The notes: a model not told the origin generated them from the sequence alone. Counted from the first letter of the stretch, positions 18,240-27,418 are shown. The stretch: 64,000 bases of DNA from Aerococcus sp. (GCA_030528155.1 JAUMZL010000004.1:1-64000), one strand, 5' to 3'. Numbers and translations: made by a program.

Positions 18240-19580
18240 CTAAGCCGCGATGCGTTCCTTTTTGTTGTTGCCCAACAAGAAGTACAGCGCACTAGCAACA
18301 ACCACCCCGACAACTCCGGCAATGAGGGAGCTCGGTTTAGCTTGGCTTAATACCCAAACCGAAATCACTGTTCCCAGAATTGGGATCAATGCGCCACCTT
18401 TCAAGCGGAAAGCCGGTTGTTTTTTCATATTTTTCTTGCGCAAAACGATGACCGCTAGCGCTGTTGGAATGTATTGGAAGAAACGGAAGACCACTGAGAG
18501 TTCCGCAAGTTCCTCAAAGTTACCTGCCAATAAGAGCAGAATGGCCAATGCTCCGGAAACGATAATTGCTACAATCGGTGCGCCTTTGTGGTTTTCACGA
18601 CCAATCACACGTGGTAGCAATCCTTCGTTAGCAATCGATGCTCCGTAGCGCGGAATCATCAGCGAGTCCCCCATATTCAGTCCACCGACCGAAATCAAGG
18701 CACCGATAGTAATGATCCAAGCTCCACTCGGCCCGATCATCATCACAAAGGCATCCTGGACGGGTGAATTAGATTGCATAATCCCATTACCGAGCATAGC
18801 AATCGTCCCTAACAGGATAATGAAATACAATAATGACACCACTAAGACTGAACTAACGATTGCTTTTGGCACATTACGACTGGCATCGCGCATTTCACCA
18901 GCAACAATTGGCATGGTTTCAAACCCAATAAACGCATAGAAAATGGTCAAAGCCGTTGAAGACATCGCCTGACCAATTGATTTTCCCTCCGCTAGTTGCA
19001 CAAATGGCTGGAAGTTCCCTGCATCAATACCACCTTTGACAAAGAACACCGCAATGGCACAAAAGGCAAAAATAGGAATCAATTTAGCGATGGTGATCAT
19101 CACTGTGAACAGTTTTGAGGTCTTAATCCCGCGACTATTGATGATCGACAGCAAGATGACCAATATAATACTGATCACTGTTTCATGTCCACTGGTTGCC
19201 GGTACTGCTAACGTGAATAAACGCGCAAACCCAGCTGCCATCGCTGCCCAAGCAACAATCGTGACGAACCAACCGAGAATCCCAACATTAAAACCGATGT
19301 AATTCCCGAATGCCGTCCTGGAATATTGGAAAGGTCCCCCATTCTTGTCGAAATACCCAGCGACCTCCGCAAAGCAAACCGCTAACAGTAAAACGAGCGC
19401 AATATCCACAATGATGGCTAGCAATGATGCCGGCCCTAAATCGGCATAAATCTCTCGAGGCAGGAGGAAAATCCCTGACCCAATGACGGCATTAATGCCG
19501 TAAAGGACCGCCTCACGCAAACCAAACTTGGCATCTTCACTGACTACGACTTCTTCCGTGCGTTTCACACTTGTTTCCAT
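18240..19580 (-). CDS. APC-family amino-acid permease, probably for histidine
   Basis: A 446-residue polytopic protein with about 12 membrane helices. Seen: the APC signature GLREAVLYGINAVIGSGIFLLP at the first helix (with the unwound GSGIF), and conserved glycines in helix 6 (FYAFIGFETMP). It is likely a proton-coupled importer. Its place directly upstream of hutH, in the same direction, makes histidine the likely substrate, but this is inference; the family includes basic-amino-acid transporters too. ATG at 19580 follows AAGGAGA at six bases. Confidence 0.85.
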   Translation of the reverse strand: METSVKRTEEVVVSEDAKFGLREAVLYGINAVIGSGIFLLPREIYADLGPASLLAIIVDIALVLLLAVCFAEVAGYFDKNGGPFQYSRTAFGNYIGFNVGILGWFVTIVAWAAMAAGFARLFTLAVPATSGHETVISIILVILLSIINSRGIKTSKLFTVMITIAKLIPIFAFCAIAVFFVKGGIDAGNFQPFVQLAEGKSIGQAMSSTALTIFYAFIGFETMPIVAGEMRDASRNVPKAIVSSVLVVSLLYFIILLGTIAMLGNGIMQSNSPVQDAFVMMIGPSGAWIITIGALISVGGLNMGDSLMIPRYGASIANEGLLPRVIGRENHKGAPIVAIIVSGALAILLLLAGNFEELAELSVVFRFFQYIPTALAVIVLRKKNMKKQPAFRLKGGALIPILGTVISVWVLSQAKPSSLIAGVVGVVVASALYFLLGNNKKERIAA

Positions 19581-19760
19581 TATGATTCTCCTTATGATTT
19601 CTCTAGCTTGTTATTACCACCTTTTTGATTTTTAATTCCCACAAACAATGTCGAAAGTAATACTGCATAGTCCACATTTCATTTTTTCCTTAATTTTTAT
19701 TTGGCAAGCCTTATCGAGAGGAACAGTTTTCCCCTCGACTTCCCCTGCCTTTTTTCTTTT

Positions 19761-19857
19761 AAAAACAGCGTACAGCGCAGTTTCTGCCCAGTTATAGCAC
19801 AGGATAGTTCAACGGTCATGCCACCCTCACCAAAATAGGATGCGTTGCCTGTACGCT
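19761..19857 (-). other. Structured spacer between fhs and the permease
   Basis: The 355-bp gap 19581-19935 holds no gene. On the minus strand CTGTACGCT (19775-19767) and AGCGTACAG (19857-19849) are perfect 9-bp complements enclosing about 73 nt, and the downstream arm is followed by GTTTTT. This looks like a long-range terminator or leader fold. A second hairpin lies at 19715-19737 (one mismatch). The sequence AGGGTGGCATGACCG on the minus strand resembles part of a T-box but is interrupted. The permease-hutH pair may thus have its own regulated leader. Confidence 0.4.
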
Positions 19858-19935
19858 AAGTGCTCAGCCAAAAACAAACACGAAGGGGCGACTCTGCTAG
19901 GAATGACGCATGAGCACGCCCACCTCACTCATGGA

Positions 19936-21606
19936 TTAGAACAGACCGGTAATATTCCCGTCGTCATCAATATCAATACGTTCAGCTGCCGGAACTTTTG
20001 GAAGTCCTGGCATCGTCATAATGTCACCGGTCAACGCGACGATAAAGCCTGCGCCGGCGGAAACCTTCAGATTCTTGATTGTAATATCAAAGTCACTCGG
20101 TGCCCCCAATTTCTTCGGATCGTCTGAGAAGGAATATTGCGTTTTTGCCATACAAATTGGGAAGGATCCAAAGCCCAGTTCAGTTAACTGTTCCATTTGT
20201 TTCTTCGCTTTACGCGTCAATACTGCGCGGTTGCCCCCGTAAACTTTTTGAACAATCTTATCGAGCTTGGTTTGAATGTCGTCTTCATCCTCGTAAACAA
20301 AATGGAAGTCGCTTGGCTGTTCAACCAATTCTACGACGCGTTCTGCGAGATCGCGTCCGCCTTCGCCCCCATTCGCCCAAACATCAGAGAGCACCACGTC
20401 AACACCCCGTTTTTGGCAGGCGGTTTCAACCGCATCAATTTCCGCTTGGGTGTCGAGTGGAAACTTGTTGATCGCAACAACGGCTGGTAAACCATAAACA
20501 TCCTGAATAACATGCAAGTGACGTTCGAGGTTTGCCATCCCCGCAACCACCGCATCCACATTTTCTTCGTTGAGGGCCTTCTTGGAGACACCACCATGCA
20601 TCTTCAAGGCACGGATAGTGGCAACGAGAACCACCGCATCTGGCTGAAGACCGGTCATGCGGCACTTAATATCAACAAATTTTTCAGCACCGAGGTCCGC
20701 TCCGAATCCACCTTCAGTGACCACGTAGTCCGCATATTTCAATGCCGCTTTGGTCGCAATCACAGAGTTGCAGCCATGCGCAATATTCGCGAATGGCCCG
20801 CCGTGGATGAAGGCTGGGGTATGTTCCAAAGTCTGTACTAGGTTGGGTTTGATGGCATCTTTTAATAGTGCAGCCAAAGCGCCTTGTGCCTTCAGGTCTC
20901 GGGCAGTAACGGGTTGTTTATCGAAGTTGTAGCCGATAATCATGCGACCGAGGCGTTCTTTGAGATCGTGAATGTTTTCTGCCAAACAGAGGACAGCCAT
21001 AATTTCCGAAGCCACAGTAATGTCATACCCATCCTCACGCGGCACGCCATTAGCGTGTCCCTGCAAGCCGTCCACAATATGCCGCAATTGACGGTCATTC
21101 ATGTCCACCACGCGTTTCCACGTAATGTTCCTGCTGTCAATGCCGAGCGCGTTACCTTGGTGAATGTGATTATCAATCAATGCGGCCAATAAATTGTTCG
21201 CCGCACCGATCGCATGTAAATCCCCGGTAAAGTGCAAGTTAATGTCTTCCATTGGTACTACTTGAGCATAACCTCCACCGGCTGCGCCTCCCTTAATCCC
21301 GAACACGGGGCCTAAAGATGGCTCACGGATAGCGATCATTGCGTTCTTGCCGATTTTACTCAACCCGTCTGCCAACCCCACGGAGGTTGTTGTTTTTCCT
21401 TCGCCCGCTGGTGTTGGCGTAATGGCTGTCACTAAAATCAATTTGCCATTTGGTTTTTGTTTAGTCGATGCATCAAGCATCACCTTTGCTTTGTAATGAC
21501 CATAAGGGATTAATTGTTCCGCACTAATCCCCATTTTTTCAGCAATGGTTGTGATTGGCTGCATTTCAGTTTGTTGTGCAATCTCAATATCACTTAATCG
21601 TGTCAT
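19936..21606 (-). CDS. fhs: Formate-tetrahydrofolate ligase
   Basis: A 556-residue enzyme of standard length. Seen: the nucleotide loop [11 protein letters not shown] (63-73), [22 protein letters not shown], and the C-terminal [15 protein letters not shown] and [19 protein letters not shown] motifs. It interconverts formate, ATP and THF with 10-formyl-THF. In this setting the reverse direction is likely: 10-formyl-THF derived from histidine's formimino group would yield formate and ATP. It lies 14 bases after fchA; ATG at 21606 follows AGAGGAG. A methenyl-THF cyclohydrolase (FolD) needed to link FchA and Fhs is not in the window. Confidence 0.96.
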   Translation of the reverse strand: MTRLSDIEIAQQTEMQPITTIAEKMGISAEQLIPYGHYKAKVMLDASTKQKPNGKLILVTAITPTPAGEGKTTTSVGLADGLSKIGKNAMIAIREPSLGPVFGIKGGAAGGGYAQVVPMEDINLHFTGDLHAIGAANNLLAALIDNHIHQGNALGIDSRNITWKRVVDMNDRQLRHIVDGLQGHANGVPREDGYDITVASEIMAVLCLAENIHDLKERLGRMIIGYNFDKQPVTARDLKAQGALAALLKDAIKPNLVQTLEHTPAFIHGGPFANIAHGCNSVIATKAALKYADYVVTEGGFGADLGAEKFVDIKCRMTGLQPDAVVLVATIRALKMHGGVSKKALNEENVDAVVAGMANLERHLHVIQDVYGLPAVVAINKFPLDTQAEIDAVETACQKRGVDVVLSDVWANGGEGGRDLAERVVELVEQPSDFHFVYEDEDDIQTKLDKIVQKVYGGNRAVLTRKAKKQMEQLTELGFGSFPICMAKTQYSFSDDPKKLGAPSDFDITIKNLKVSAGAGFIVALTGDIMTMPGLPKVPAAERIDIDDDGNITGLF

Positions 21607-21620
21607 ATTTTTTCTCCTCT

Positions 21621-22247
21621 CTACATGTCTTTGAGGATATTTTCATAAATACGGTCGGCGATCGCTACTCCTTCGTTCAATAGCGCGTCACTTTTTTCTT
21701 TAGTTGCCTGAACAAATTCTTCGTCTTTGATGCCACCTAAATTGATAGCGACATTCAATCCAGCCCCCATCAGTCCTGATTTCAAATTGAGCGCTGCCAC
21801 CGCTAAATCACTCAGCGCATTGGTATTGGATTTCCCGACCGCACGTTCGGTCACTTGGAGAGCCTGATGAATCGTTGCCATCATCGCTAACGGTGAATTG
21901 GCTGCAATTTTCAGCGCCCGCTGCATGGCTGCTTTGCGTGCCGCTTTCTCCTCATCGGTTGCTTTAGGCATGCTAAAGACCGCCGTTACCTCATTAAAAG
22001 CTTCTGTATCCTTGTCAATGGCAGCTAATAATTCTGCCTGTAAGTGCGTGGCTTCCGTGCGCACAGCCTGCATTTCTTCTTCATAATCTTGATATTTCTT
22101 CTTGCCGACGGTGAGTTCTGAAACCATCTTGGTCAAAGCAATCCCCTGCGCGGCCGCCAAAGCCGAAGCCGAACCCCCACCAGGAGCGGGTGCGTCAGAT
22201 CCCAAGACGTTAACATAGTCATTAATCGTCATGTCAATGAGTGCCAT
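21621..22247 (-). CDS. fchA: Formiminotetrahydrofolate cyclodeaminase
   Basis: A 208-residue all-helical protein of the FTCD_C family. Seen: [17 protein letters not shown] at about 20-36, the typical glycine-rich N-terminal loop, and a Lys/Asn-rich helix with [22 protein letters not shown] that forms the folate channel. It converts 5-formimino-THF to 5,10-methenyl-THF and ammonia. The second in-frame ATG (22247) is preferred, eight bases from AGGGGAG; the first lies only two bases from it. It stands between ftcD and fhs with short spacers, so all three form an operon. Confidence 0.93.
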   Translation of the reverse strand: MALIDMTINDYVNVLGSDAPAPGGGSASALAAAQGIALTKMVSELTVGKKKYQDYEEEMQAVRTEATHLQAELLAAIDKDTEAFNEVTAVFSMPKATDEEKAARKAAMQRALKIAANSPLAMMATIHQALQVTERAVGKSNTNALSDLAVAALNLKSGLMGAGLNVAINLGGIKDEEFVQATKEKSDALLNEGVAIADRIYENILKDM

Positions 22248-22292
22248 GGTCATTTCTCCCCTCTAATCGCTAGCATGAACTCGCCTATTTCA

Positions 22293-23192
22293 TTAGCCAA
22301 GCAAATGGTTTTCTAGTACTTGTTTATGATAATCAAAGTCTTCAATCCCTAAGTAGTAATCGGCGCAGTCAATCAACGCTTTGGCTGGGGTCAAACCGAT
22401 CACTTCTGAGCCGATGATGTTGACACCATAACGTTTAGCCTCAAAGCGAATAGTTTCCATCACGCGATAGAGTGGTAATTTTTCATAGTTCACCATGTTC
22501 ATCGATACTTGGGCAACATGACGATCTTCCAGCATGACGCCGATTGCCTTGCAATATTTGTAGCCACCAGAAGAGCCACGTACAATTTTGGCAATGCGTT
22601 TGGCAATCGCCAAATCATCCGTATCCAAGTTCACATTGAAAGCAACTAATGGCATCCGCGCCCCGACTGCAGTTACCCCAGCAGTTGGGTGGATCTTACG
22701 TTCACCATAGTCCGGTGCCCATTCTTCCTCTTTTAATTTCTCTGGCATCCCTTCGAACTGACCTTTGCGGATTTTGGCGAGGTTCTTACGCTCTTTAGAG
22801 GTAGCAGAATCTTCATAAAGGAAGATCGGAATAGCTAATTCTTTGTTGATGCGTTCAGCCACTTTTTTGGAGAGTTCTACGGTTTCCTCAACAGAAATAT
22901 CTTTGATTGGAACAAATGGCAACACATCCGTTGCGCCCATCCGTGGATGTTCCCCGGTATGTTTCGTCATATCGATATGCTCAGCCGCATATTTCACCAA
23001 TTGGAAAGCGACTTCTTGAATAGCTTCCTCATCACCAACCAGCGTAAATACACTGCGGTTGTGGCTCGCATCTGAAGAGTGGTCCAATAAGGTAGCCCCT
23101 GGCACACTCTTAGCGGTTTCAACTAATCCATTAATAACCGTTTCATTCTGTCCTTCACTGAAGTTTGGAATACATTCCACAATCTTTGCCAT
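22293..23192 (-). CDS. ftcD: Glutamate formimidoyltransferase
   Basis: A 299-residue, single-domain transferase matching the N-terminal half of mammalian FTCD; the cyclodeaminase half is the separate fchA gene. Seen: VECIPNFSEGQ at the N-terminus, LLDHSSDASHNRSVFT with the catalytic histidine, and HPRMGATDVLPFVP. It moves the formimino group from N-formimino-L-glutamate to THF, releasing glutamate. Start ATG 23192 follows AGAAGGAG at nine bases; an upstream frame of 18 codons would contain this SD. It is the first gene of the ftcD-fchA-fhs operon behind the promoter and cre site at 23251-23304. Confidence 0.95.
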   Translation of the reverse strand: MAKIVECIPNFSEGQNETVINGLVETAKSVPGATLLDHSSDASHNRSVFTLVGDEEAIQEVAFQLVKYAAEHIDMTKHTGEHPRMGATDVLPFVPIKDISVEETVELSKKVAERINKELAIPIFLYEDSATSKERKNLAKIRKGQFEGMPEKLKEEEWAPDYGERKIHPTAGVTAVGARMPLVAFNVNLDTDDLAIAKRIAKIVRGSSGGYKYCKAIGVMLEDRHVAQVSMNMVNYEKLPLYRVMETIRFEAKRYGVNIIGSEVIGLTPAKALIDCADYYLGIEDFDYHKQVLENHLLG

Positions 23193-23250
23193 TATCTTTC
23201 GCTCCTTCTCACCTATTTTCTCTGGGGAAACTAGCGCTTTCGCCAAAGAA

Positions 23251-23266
23251 AAGAAAACGTTTTCAT
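23251..23266 (-). promoter_or_regulatory. cre site (CcpA) for the ftcD operon
   Basis: The minus strand reads ATGAAAACGTTTTCTT, matching every fixed position of the cre consensus WTGNAANCGNWNNCWW. It lies immediately downstream of the ftcD -10 element, a location that gives CcpA-mediated repression. Histidine breakdown would thus be shut off by preferred sugars. Confidence 0.8.
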
Positions 23267-23275
23267 TACCTCATT

Positions 23276-23304
23276 AATGTAGCACGATCCCTCTTTTTTG
23301 ACAA
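23276..23304 (-). promoter_or_regulatory. Probable ftcD operon promoter
   Basis: On the minus strand TTGTCA (23304-23299) and TACATT (23281-23276) are 17 bp apart. The leader to the ftcD ATG is about 75 nt and includes the cre site. Confidence 0.6.
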
Positions 23305-23628
23305 ACTGACCTTCGCCCCAGATAAAAATGGCTTTTATATATATAAAAGTTTCTTTTTTATTTGCTGGCAGCCAGCCATCCCATTAAGGAGCACGACTTT
23401 TGACAAAAATTAGGCTTTTTTCTACTAACGTTTCTCCATTATCTCTGATAAGAAATAATAACCGTGTGCTTTCTTCTGCCTTTTTCCCTCCCTCTTTTCC
23501 TTATTTCACTAGGTAAAACTAGCACCTAAGGGAAGATATGACCTATTATAGCGCAAGCCCAGATTTTTTGGGGGGATTGTCCTTTGATCATTTTTTGACG
23601 TTGGTCTCACTCTTACCCATATTTTTCT

Positions 23629-23656
23629 TTAACATTTCTTTAACATTTCTTAAACT
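23629..23656. promoter_or_regulatory. Three direct repeats resembling PhoP boxes
   Basis: TTAACA (23629-23634), TTAACA (23640-23645) and TAAACT (23651-23656) recur with an exact 11-bp period, each separated by TTTCT. This is the spacing of PhoP binding boxes in Firmicutes. A -10-like TAATAT lies at 23701. The nearest downstream gene is folC. The rest of the 718-bp spacer 23193-23910 is AT-rich and shows no clear gene. Confidence 0.35.
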
Positions 23657-23910
23657 TTTTTTACTTGAGCACCCTTCATTCGCTGTTGCTTTATTTGGGG
23701 TAATATACACCTATAAACGGACATCGTAAAGGGGGCATCTTCATCACTCTTTTTGAATCTTTTTATTGGATTCGCTTTCATTTTCTTCTAGCATCTCTTA
23801 TCAGAATCATTTACTATGTAGAAAGCAATGAACGCCACTTCTTGCGAAACTCTTCTCGTTCCAGCGCCGTGACGTTCAGCAATTTTTTCAGATAATCAGG
23901 AGGTCCAAAG

Positions 23911-25209
23911 ATGGATTACGAAACAGCCATCGCTAAAATGAATATTCCCGCTCCTGGGAAGCGTCATCTCGGTTTGGATACCGTCTCGCGCTTGTTGGCT
24001 TTGCTCGACAACCCGCAGGAAAAATACCGAACGCTACATGTTGCTGGAACTAATGGCAAAGGCTCAACGACGTACTTTTTAATGAACATGCTCAAAATGA
24101 CGGGCGCCCGTGTCGGTACGTTCACCTCACCATCACTCTTCGAATACAATGATCGTATTCAGATTAACGGGGAAAATATCACTGATGAACGTTTAATCGC
24201 CATCTCAAAAAAAATCCGCAAAACCTGTCTCGGTCATGATTTACACCCTACCGAATTTGAATGGGCTACCGTGGTCGCATTCCTCTATTTCTACGAGGAA
24301 AATGTCGATTTTGCAGTCATTGAAGTGGGGCTGGGAGGACGACTCGATTCCACCAATGTCCTCAAAAAGCCTGAAATAACACTGATTACCCATATCGGCC
24401 TTGATCACCAAGAAACGCTCGGTGATACTATTCCAAAAATTGCCAGTGAAAAAGCAGGCATCATTAAAGATCATCGTCCTGTCGTCATCTATCCGCAAGC
24501 AAAGGAGGCAGAAGACGTCCTTATTGAGACCGCCAACGCCCATCATTCCCCAATTATTCACCCTGATCCGACGAAAATTGAAGTGACATTACGCTCGGTA
24601 CACGAACAGCGCTTTAATTATGGGGCATTGTCTGATATCACCATGCACACGCTCGGCAACCATCAATTCTATAATGCGATCACCGCCATGGAAGCTATTT
24701 TCTACCTGCGTCATCAGGGGCGGCTTATGATAAGTGACGAAGCTATCAAAACAGGAATTGCGAATACGCGCTGGCCAGGACGATTTGAACGCCTAAATGA
24801 CGATCCAGTTATCCTCGTTGACGGTGCGCACAATGAACAAGGGATGGCGGCGCTAGCAGACAGCCTCAAAACGTATTATCCAAATCAGCGTATCATCGGG
24901 GTGACTACCCACATGCGCGACAAAGCGCTCGATCAGATGGTACCTGTTATGACGCCATTAATCAGTGAGTTCATCGTGCTTTCCGTACAAAACTATGCCC
25001 GCAGTATGAGTGCCAGCGAAATGCATAAAGAGATCGCTCAATTTAGCGATAAGCCGATCATTGAGGTAGATTCACCCGAAGAAGCATTAAAAGTGGCTAT
25101 TGAACGCGCCGCAGCCGATCAAGCCATCATTCTCTGTTACGGCTCGCTCTATCTCGTCAGTGATTTCCGCCATGCGGTAGGGGAATATTATCACCTGCCT
25201 AATCTGTAA
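23911..25209 (+). CDS. folC: Bifunctional folylpolyglutamate/dihydrofolate synthase
   Basis: A 432-residue Mur-ligase-like enzyme of normal length. Seen: the P-loop VAGTNGKGST (44-53), the omega-loop region TFTSPSLFEYNDRIQING, VIEVGLGGRLDSTN and the C-domain VDGAHNEQG. It adds glutamate to dihydropteroate and poly-glutamylates THF. CAGGAGG lies seven bases before the ATG. It leads the folate gene set; a 172-bp gap with possible operators separates it from folB, so it may have its own promoter. Poly-glutamyl THF is the usual cofactor for the neighbouring FtcD and Fhs enzymes. Confidence 0.95.
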   Translation: MDYETAIAKMNIPAPGKRHLGLDTVSRLLALLDNPQEKYRTLHVAGTNGKGSTTYFLMNMLKMTGARVGTFTSPSLFEYNDRIQINGENITDERLIAISKKIRKTCLGHDLHPTEFEWATVVAFLYFYEENVDFAVIEVGLGGRLDSTNVLKKPEITLITHIGLDHQETLGDTIPKIASEKAGIIKDHRPVVIYPQAKEAEDVLIETANAHHSPIIHPDPTKIEVTLRSVHEQRFNYGALSDITMHTLGNHQFYNAITAMEAIFYLRHQGRLMISDEAIKTGIANTRWPGRFERLNDDPVILVDGAHNEQGMAALADSLKTYYPNQRIIGVTTHMRDKALDQMVPVMTPLISEFIVLSVQNYARSMSASEMHKEIAQFSDKPIIEVDSPEEALKVAIERAAADQAIILCYGSLYLVSDFRHAVGEYYHLPNL

Positions 25210-25287
25210 TAGCCATTGACGACACAACCCCCAAATGAGCAGAGCAAACTTAATGTCGCCATCGTTTTTCAAAGAAACATTGGTACA

Positions 25288-25300
25288 TTGACTAAGTCAA
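25288..25300. promoter_or_regulatory. Two short palindromes before folB
   Basis: TTGACTAAGTCAA (25288-25300) and TTGTTAGTAACAA (25341-25353) are both odd-length near-perfect palindromes lying upstream of folB. The first also contains a TTGACT -35-like element. They may be operators for folB-folP control; no THF riboswitch consensus is visible. Confidence 0.3.
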
Positions 25301-25381
25301 ACAGGAGGGCTTAGGCTGTTATCGAATCCTTTACGCTATTTTGTTAGTAACAAATAAAACTTTCCGATCGGAGGATGATTC

Positions 25382-25750
25382 ATGTATACCATTACGCTCA
25401 ATCAAATGGCTTTTCACTCGCATATCGGCGTCTATCCCGCCGAAAAAGAAGTCGGACAGGATATCACAATCGATCTTGCACTCGAAATAGCGGCAGAGCC
25501 AATCGCCGATGATCTCAAAACAACGGTCAGTTACGGCGATATTTATGCAAAGATTAGGGAACATGTGGAACAGGCGCGAGTCGACTTGATTGAAACGCTC
25601 GCACAGGAATTGCTAACGCTCACTCTTCAAAGTGATGCGCGCATTCTAGCGGCAACCATCACCATACGGAAATTCGGTCTGCCGATCGATGGCGTAATCG
25701 ACCATGCTGCTGTCACCCTCACTCACCAACAGCCAGGAGGTGCGAAATGA
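25382..25750 (+). CDS. folB: Dihydroneopterin aldolase
   Basis: A 122-residue protein of the FolB fold and length. Seen: HIGVYPAEKEVGQDITIDL near the N-terminus with the substrate-binding glutamate, SYGDIY, and a C-terminal region with the catalytic-lysine context IRKFGLPIDG. It cleaves 7,8-dihydroneopterin to 6-hydroxymethyl-7,8-dihydropterin and glycolaldehyde. CGGAGG lies upstream of the ATG. Its stop overlaps the folK start (ATGA). Confidence 0.92.
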   Translation: MYTITLNQMAFHSHIGVYPAEKEVGQDITIDLALEIAAEPIADDLKTTVSYGDIYAKIREHVEQARVDLIETLAQELLTLTLQSDARILAATITIRKFGLPIDGVIDHAAVTLTHQQPGGAK

Positions 25751-26250
25751 CTCACATTGTCTACCTCAGTCTCGGCAGCAACATGGGAGAACGTGTAGAA
25801 ACGTTGCGCGACGCTATTACGGCCCTCAATGAAACGGCCGGCACAGTGACAGACGTTGCCGATCGTTATGTCACTTCACCTGTGGGATATGAAGCCCAGG
25901 ATGATTTTGTGAACACAGCTGTCCGTTTAGAAACCTCGCTCGATGCCGAGGCATTATTGGTGGTGATCCATCAGATTGAACAGGACTTCCACCGCGAGCG
26001 ACTGATCCACTGGGGACCGCGGACGTTAGATATCGATATTATTTTCTTCGGAGAGACAACCTACACCTCTAAAACCTTGACAATCCCACATGCTGAAGCC
26101 TTCAACCGGCTCTTTGTGCTCGTCCCTATCCAACAAATTTACCAAGAGCAGATGTATCGCGAAACGCTTCAACAGCGCATCCAGTATTTGCTCGCCACGA
26201 CTAATCAAACGATAAGGAAGATGACCGATGACACCACAGAACGCCAATAA
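25747..26250 (+). CDS. folK: Hydroxymethyldihydropterin pyrophosphokinase
   Basis: A 167-residue HPPK. Seen: SLGSNMGER at 7-15 and the signature WGPRTLDIDIIFFG (about 89-102) whose two aspartates bind magnesium. It transfers pyrophosphate from ATP to 6-hydroxymethyl-dihydropterin. It overlaps folB by four bases and folE by 23 bases, showing tight translational coupling in the operon. Confidence 0.94.
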   Translation: MTHIVYLSLGSNMGERVETLRDAITALNETAGTVTDVADRYVTSPVGYEAQDDFVNTAVRLETSLDAEALLVVIHQIEQDFHRERLIHWGPRTLDIDIIFFGETTYTSKTLTIPHAEAFNRLFVLVPIQQIYQEQMYRETLQQRIQYLLATTNQTIRKMTDDTTERQ

Positions 26251-26809
26251 ACAAGCAAAAGTCGAAGCTGCTGTCCGTACCATTCTCGAAGCCTTTGGAG
26301 AGGATCCCGATCGTGAAGGGTTGCAGGAAACACCTGCTCGTGTTTACCGCATGTTCGAGGAGCTGCTTGCTACGACGACCGCACCCCATTTTACCGACTA
26401 TAAACTATTTCATTCCCCACTCAATCAAGGGCAATTGGTGACGGTTGCTGACATTCCGTTCTATTCGCTCTGTGAACACCACATGTTACCCTTCTTTGGT
26501 AGCGTCACGGTGGCCTACCTGCCGCAACATGAAGAAATTATCGGCTTGAGTAAAATCCCACGGCTGGTGAACTATGCGAGCCATCAATTGAATGTTCAGG
26601 AACGTTTAACCAACATGATTGGCCAGGAAATGGAAAAAATTGTCGATCCAGCTGGAGTGGCTGTGATTACCAAAGCGCGCCATATGTGTATGGAGATGCG
26701 GGGCGTGAAAACACACGAGAGCCAAACCACCGCTACCTATTTCAGCGGGCAATTCCAAACGGATCCTGATTTACGCCGGGATTTTCTCTTGCAACATTAC
26801 GGGCATTAA
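26228..26809 (+). CDS. folE: GTP cyclohydrolase I
   Basis: A 193-residue FolE. Seen: zinc ligands Cys82 and His85 in LCEHHMLPF, and Cys154 in RHMCMEMRGV, plus the GLSKIPRLV motif. It opens GTP to 7,8-dihydroneopterin triphosphate, the first committed step of folate synthesis. The start inside folK follows AAGGAAGATGACCG. In Lactococcus a fused folKE exists; here the genes overlap but stay separate. Confidence 0.96.
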   Translation: MTPQNANKQAKVEAAVRTILEAFGEDPDREGLQETPARVYRMFEELLATTTAPHFTDYKLFHSPLNQGQLVTVADIPFYSLCEHHMLPFFGSVTVAYLPQHEEIIGLSKIPRLVNYASHQLNVQERLTNMIGQEMEKIVDPAGVAVITKARHMCMEMRGVKTHESQTTATYFSGQFQTDPDLRRDFLLQHYGH

Positions 26810-26812
26810 GTC

Positions 26813-27382
26813 ATGGACACTTATTACCTGGCTTCGACCAATCCTTTCAAATATCGAGAATACCAACAGCTATTGGCGCTATGGGGCATTCGCGTGCATC
26901 CCTTCACCAAAGACGAAGCCGTAGCAGTAAAGGAAATTGAAACGACGTATCGCGGCAATGCCCGTCTTAAAGCCATGGCCTACAGCGCGCATTATCCCAA
27001 CCGCTTCATTCTCAGCGATGATTCTGGGCTAATCCTGCACGCTTTTCCTGAAATATTGGGGGTCGAAACAGCGCGGCAATTAAGCCCCTACAAAACGGAT
27101 AGCGCTAAGAATCGAGCGATTATTAACCAACTAAAGGGCCACCCCCGCCATTTCACGATGACAAGTGCCATCGTCCTCGTAAAAAACCAACAATTACTCA
27201 AGCAAGGATTAGGCGAACTGACCGGTGTAATTTCCGCTCAAGAACGAGGGCGCTATAGTACGGGATTTGATCGCCTCTTAATCCCTGCTGGTAGACGTGA
27301 AACTTTGGCCGAACTGCCATTTCTCATTCGCCGTCCCTACCTGCACCGCTACCGAGCCTTAAAAAACCTGCTACTTAGTTAA
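26813..27382 (+). CDS. Ham1/RdgB-like nucleotide pyrophosphatase in the folate operon
   Basis: A 189-residue protein of the ITPase/Ham1 superfamily. Seen: STNPFKYREYQ at the N-terminus (nucleotide-binding SxNxxK), the metal-binding SDDSGL (about 68-73) and GFDRLLIP in place of the usual GYDPxF. Housekeeping RdgB removes non-canonical purine triphosphates. Known context: Lactococcus and Lactobacillus plantarum folate clusters also contain a Ham1-like gene (ylgG, xtp3). The position between folE and folP, with three bases from folE, suggests that it removes pyrophosphate from dihydroneopterin triphosphate, filling the step before FolB. This is inference; the altered GFDRL motif would fit a changed substrate. 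Confidence 0.78.
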   Translation: MDTYYLASTNPFKYREYQQLLALWGIRVHPFTKDEAVAVKEIETTYRGNARLKAMAYSAHYPNRFILSDDSGLILHAFPEILGVETARQLSPYKTDSAKNRAIINQLKGHPRHFTMTSAIVLVKNQQLLKQGLGELTGVISAQERGRYSTGFDRLLIPAGRRETLAELPFLIRRPYLHRYRALKNLLLS

Positions 27383-27418
27383 AGGCAACACACCCTCTTG
27401 CCTTAGAAAGGAGTTATT

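Noticed and set aside
19800-19850. T-box riboswitch before the permease
   Set aside because: AGGGTGGCATGACCG is broken by two extra bases relative to the T-box, the UGGN would read TGGC which does not suit tRNA-His, and no specifier stem could be placed.
23538-23729. 63-residue hydrophobic frame upstream of folC
   Set aside because: A T-rich stretch gives hydrophobic codons by default; it overlaps the PhoP-like repeats, and the SD (AAGGGAAGAT) is weak. Not called, though a small membrane protein is not excluded.
25210-25381. THF riboswitch upstream of folB
   Set aside because: None of the conserved THF-I core strings could be found, and the spacer is dominated by short palindromes instead.
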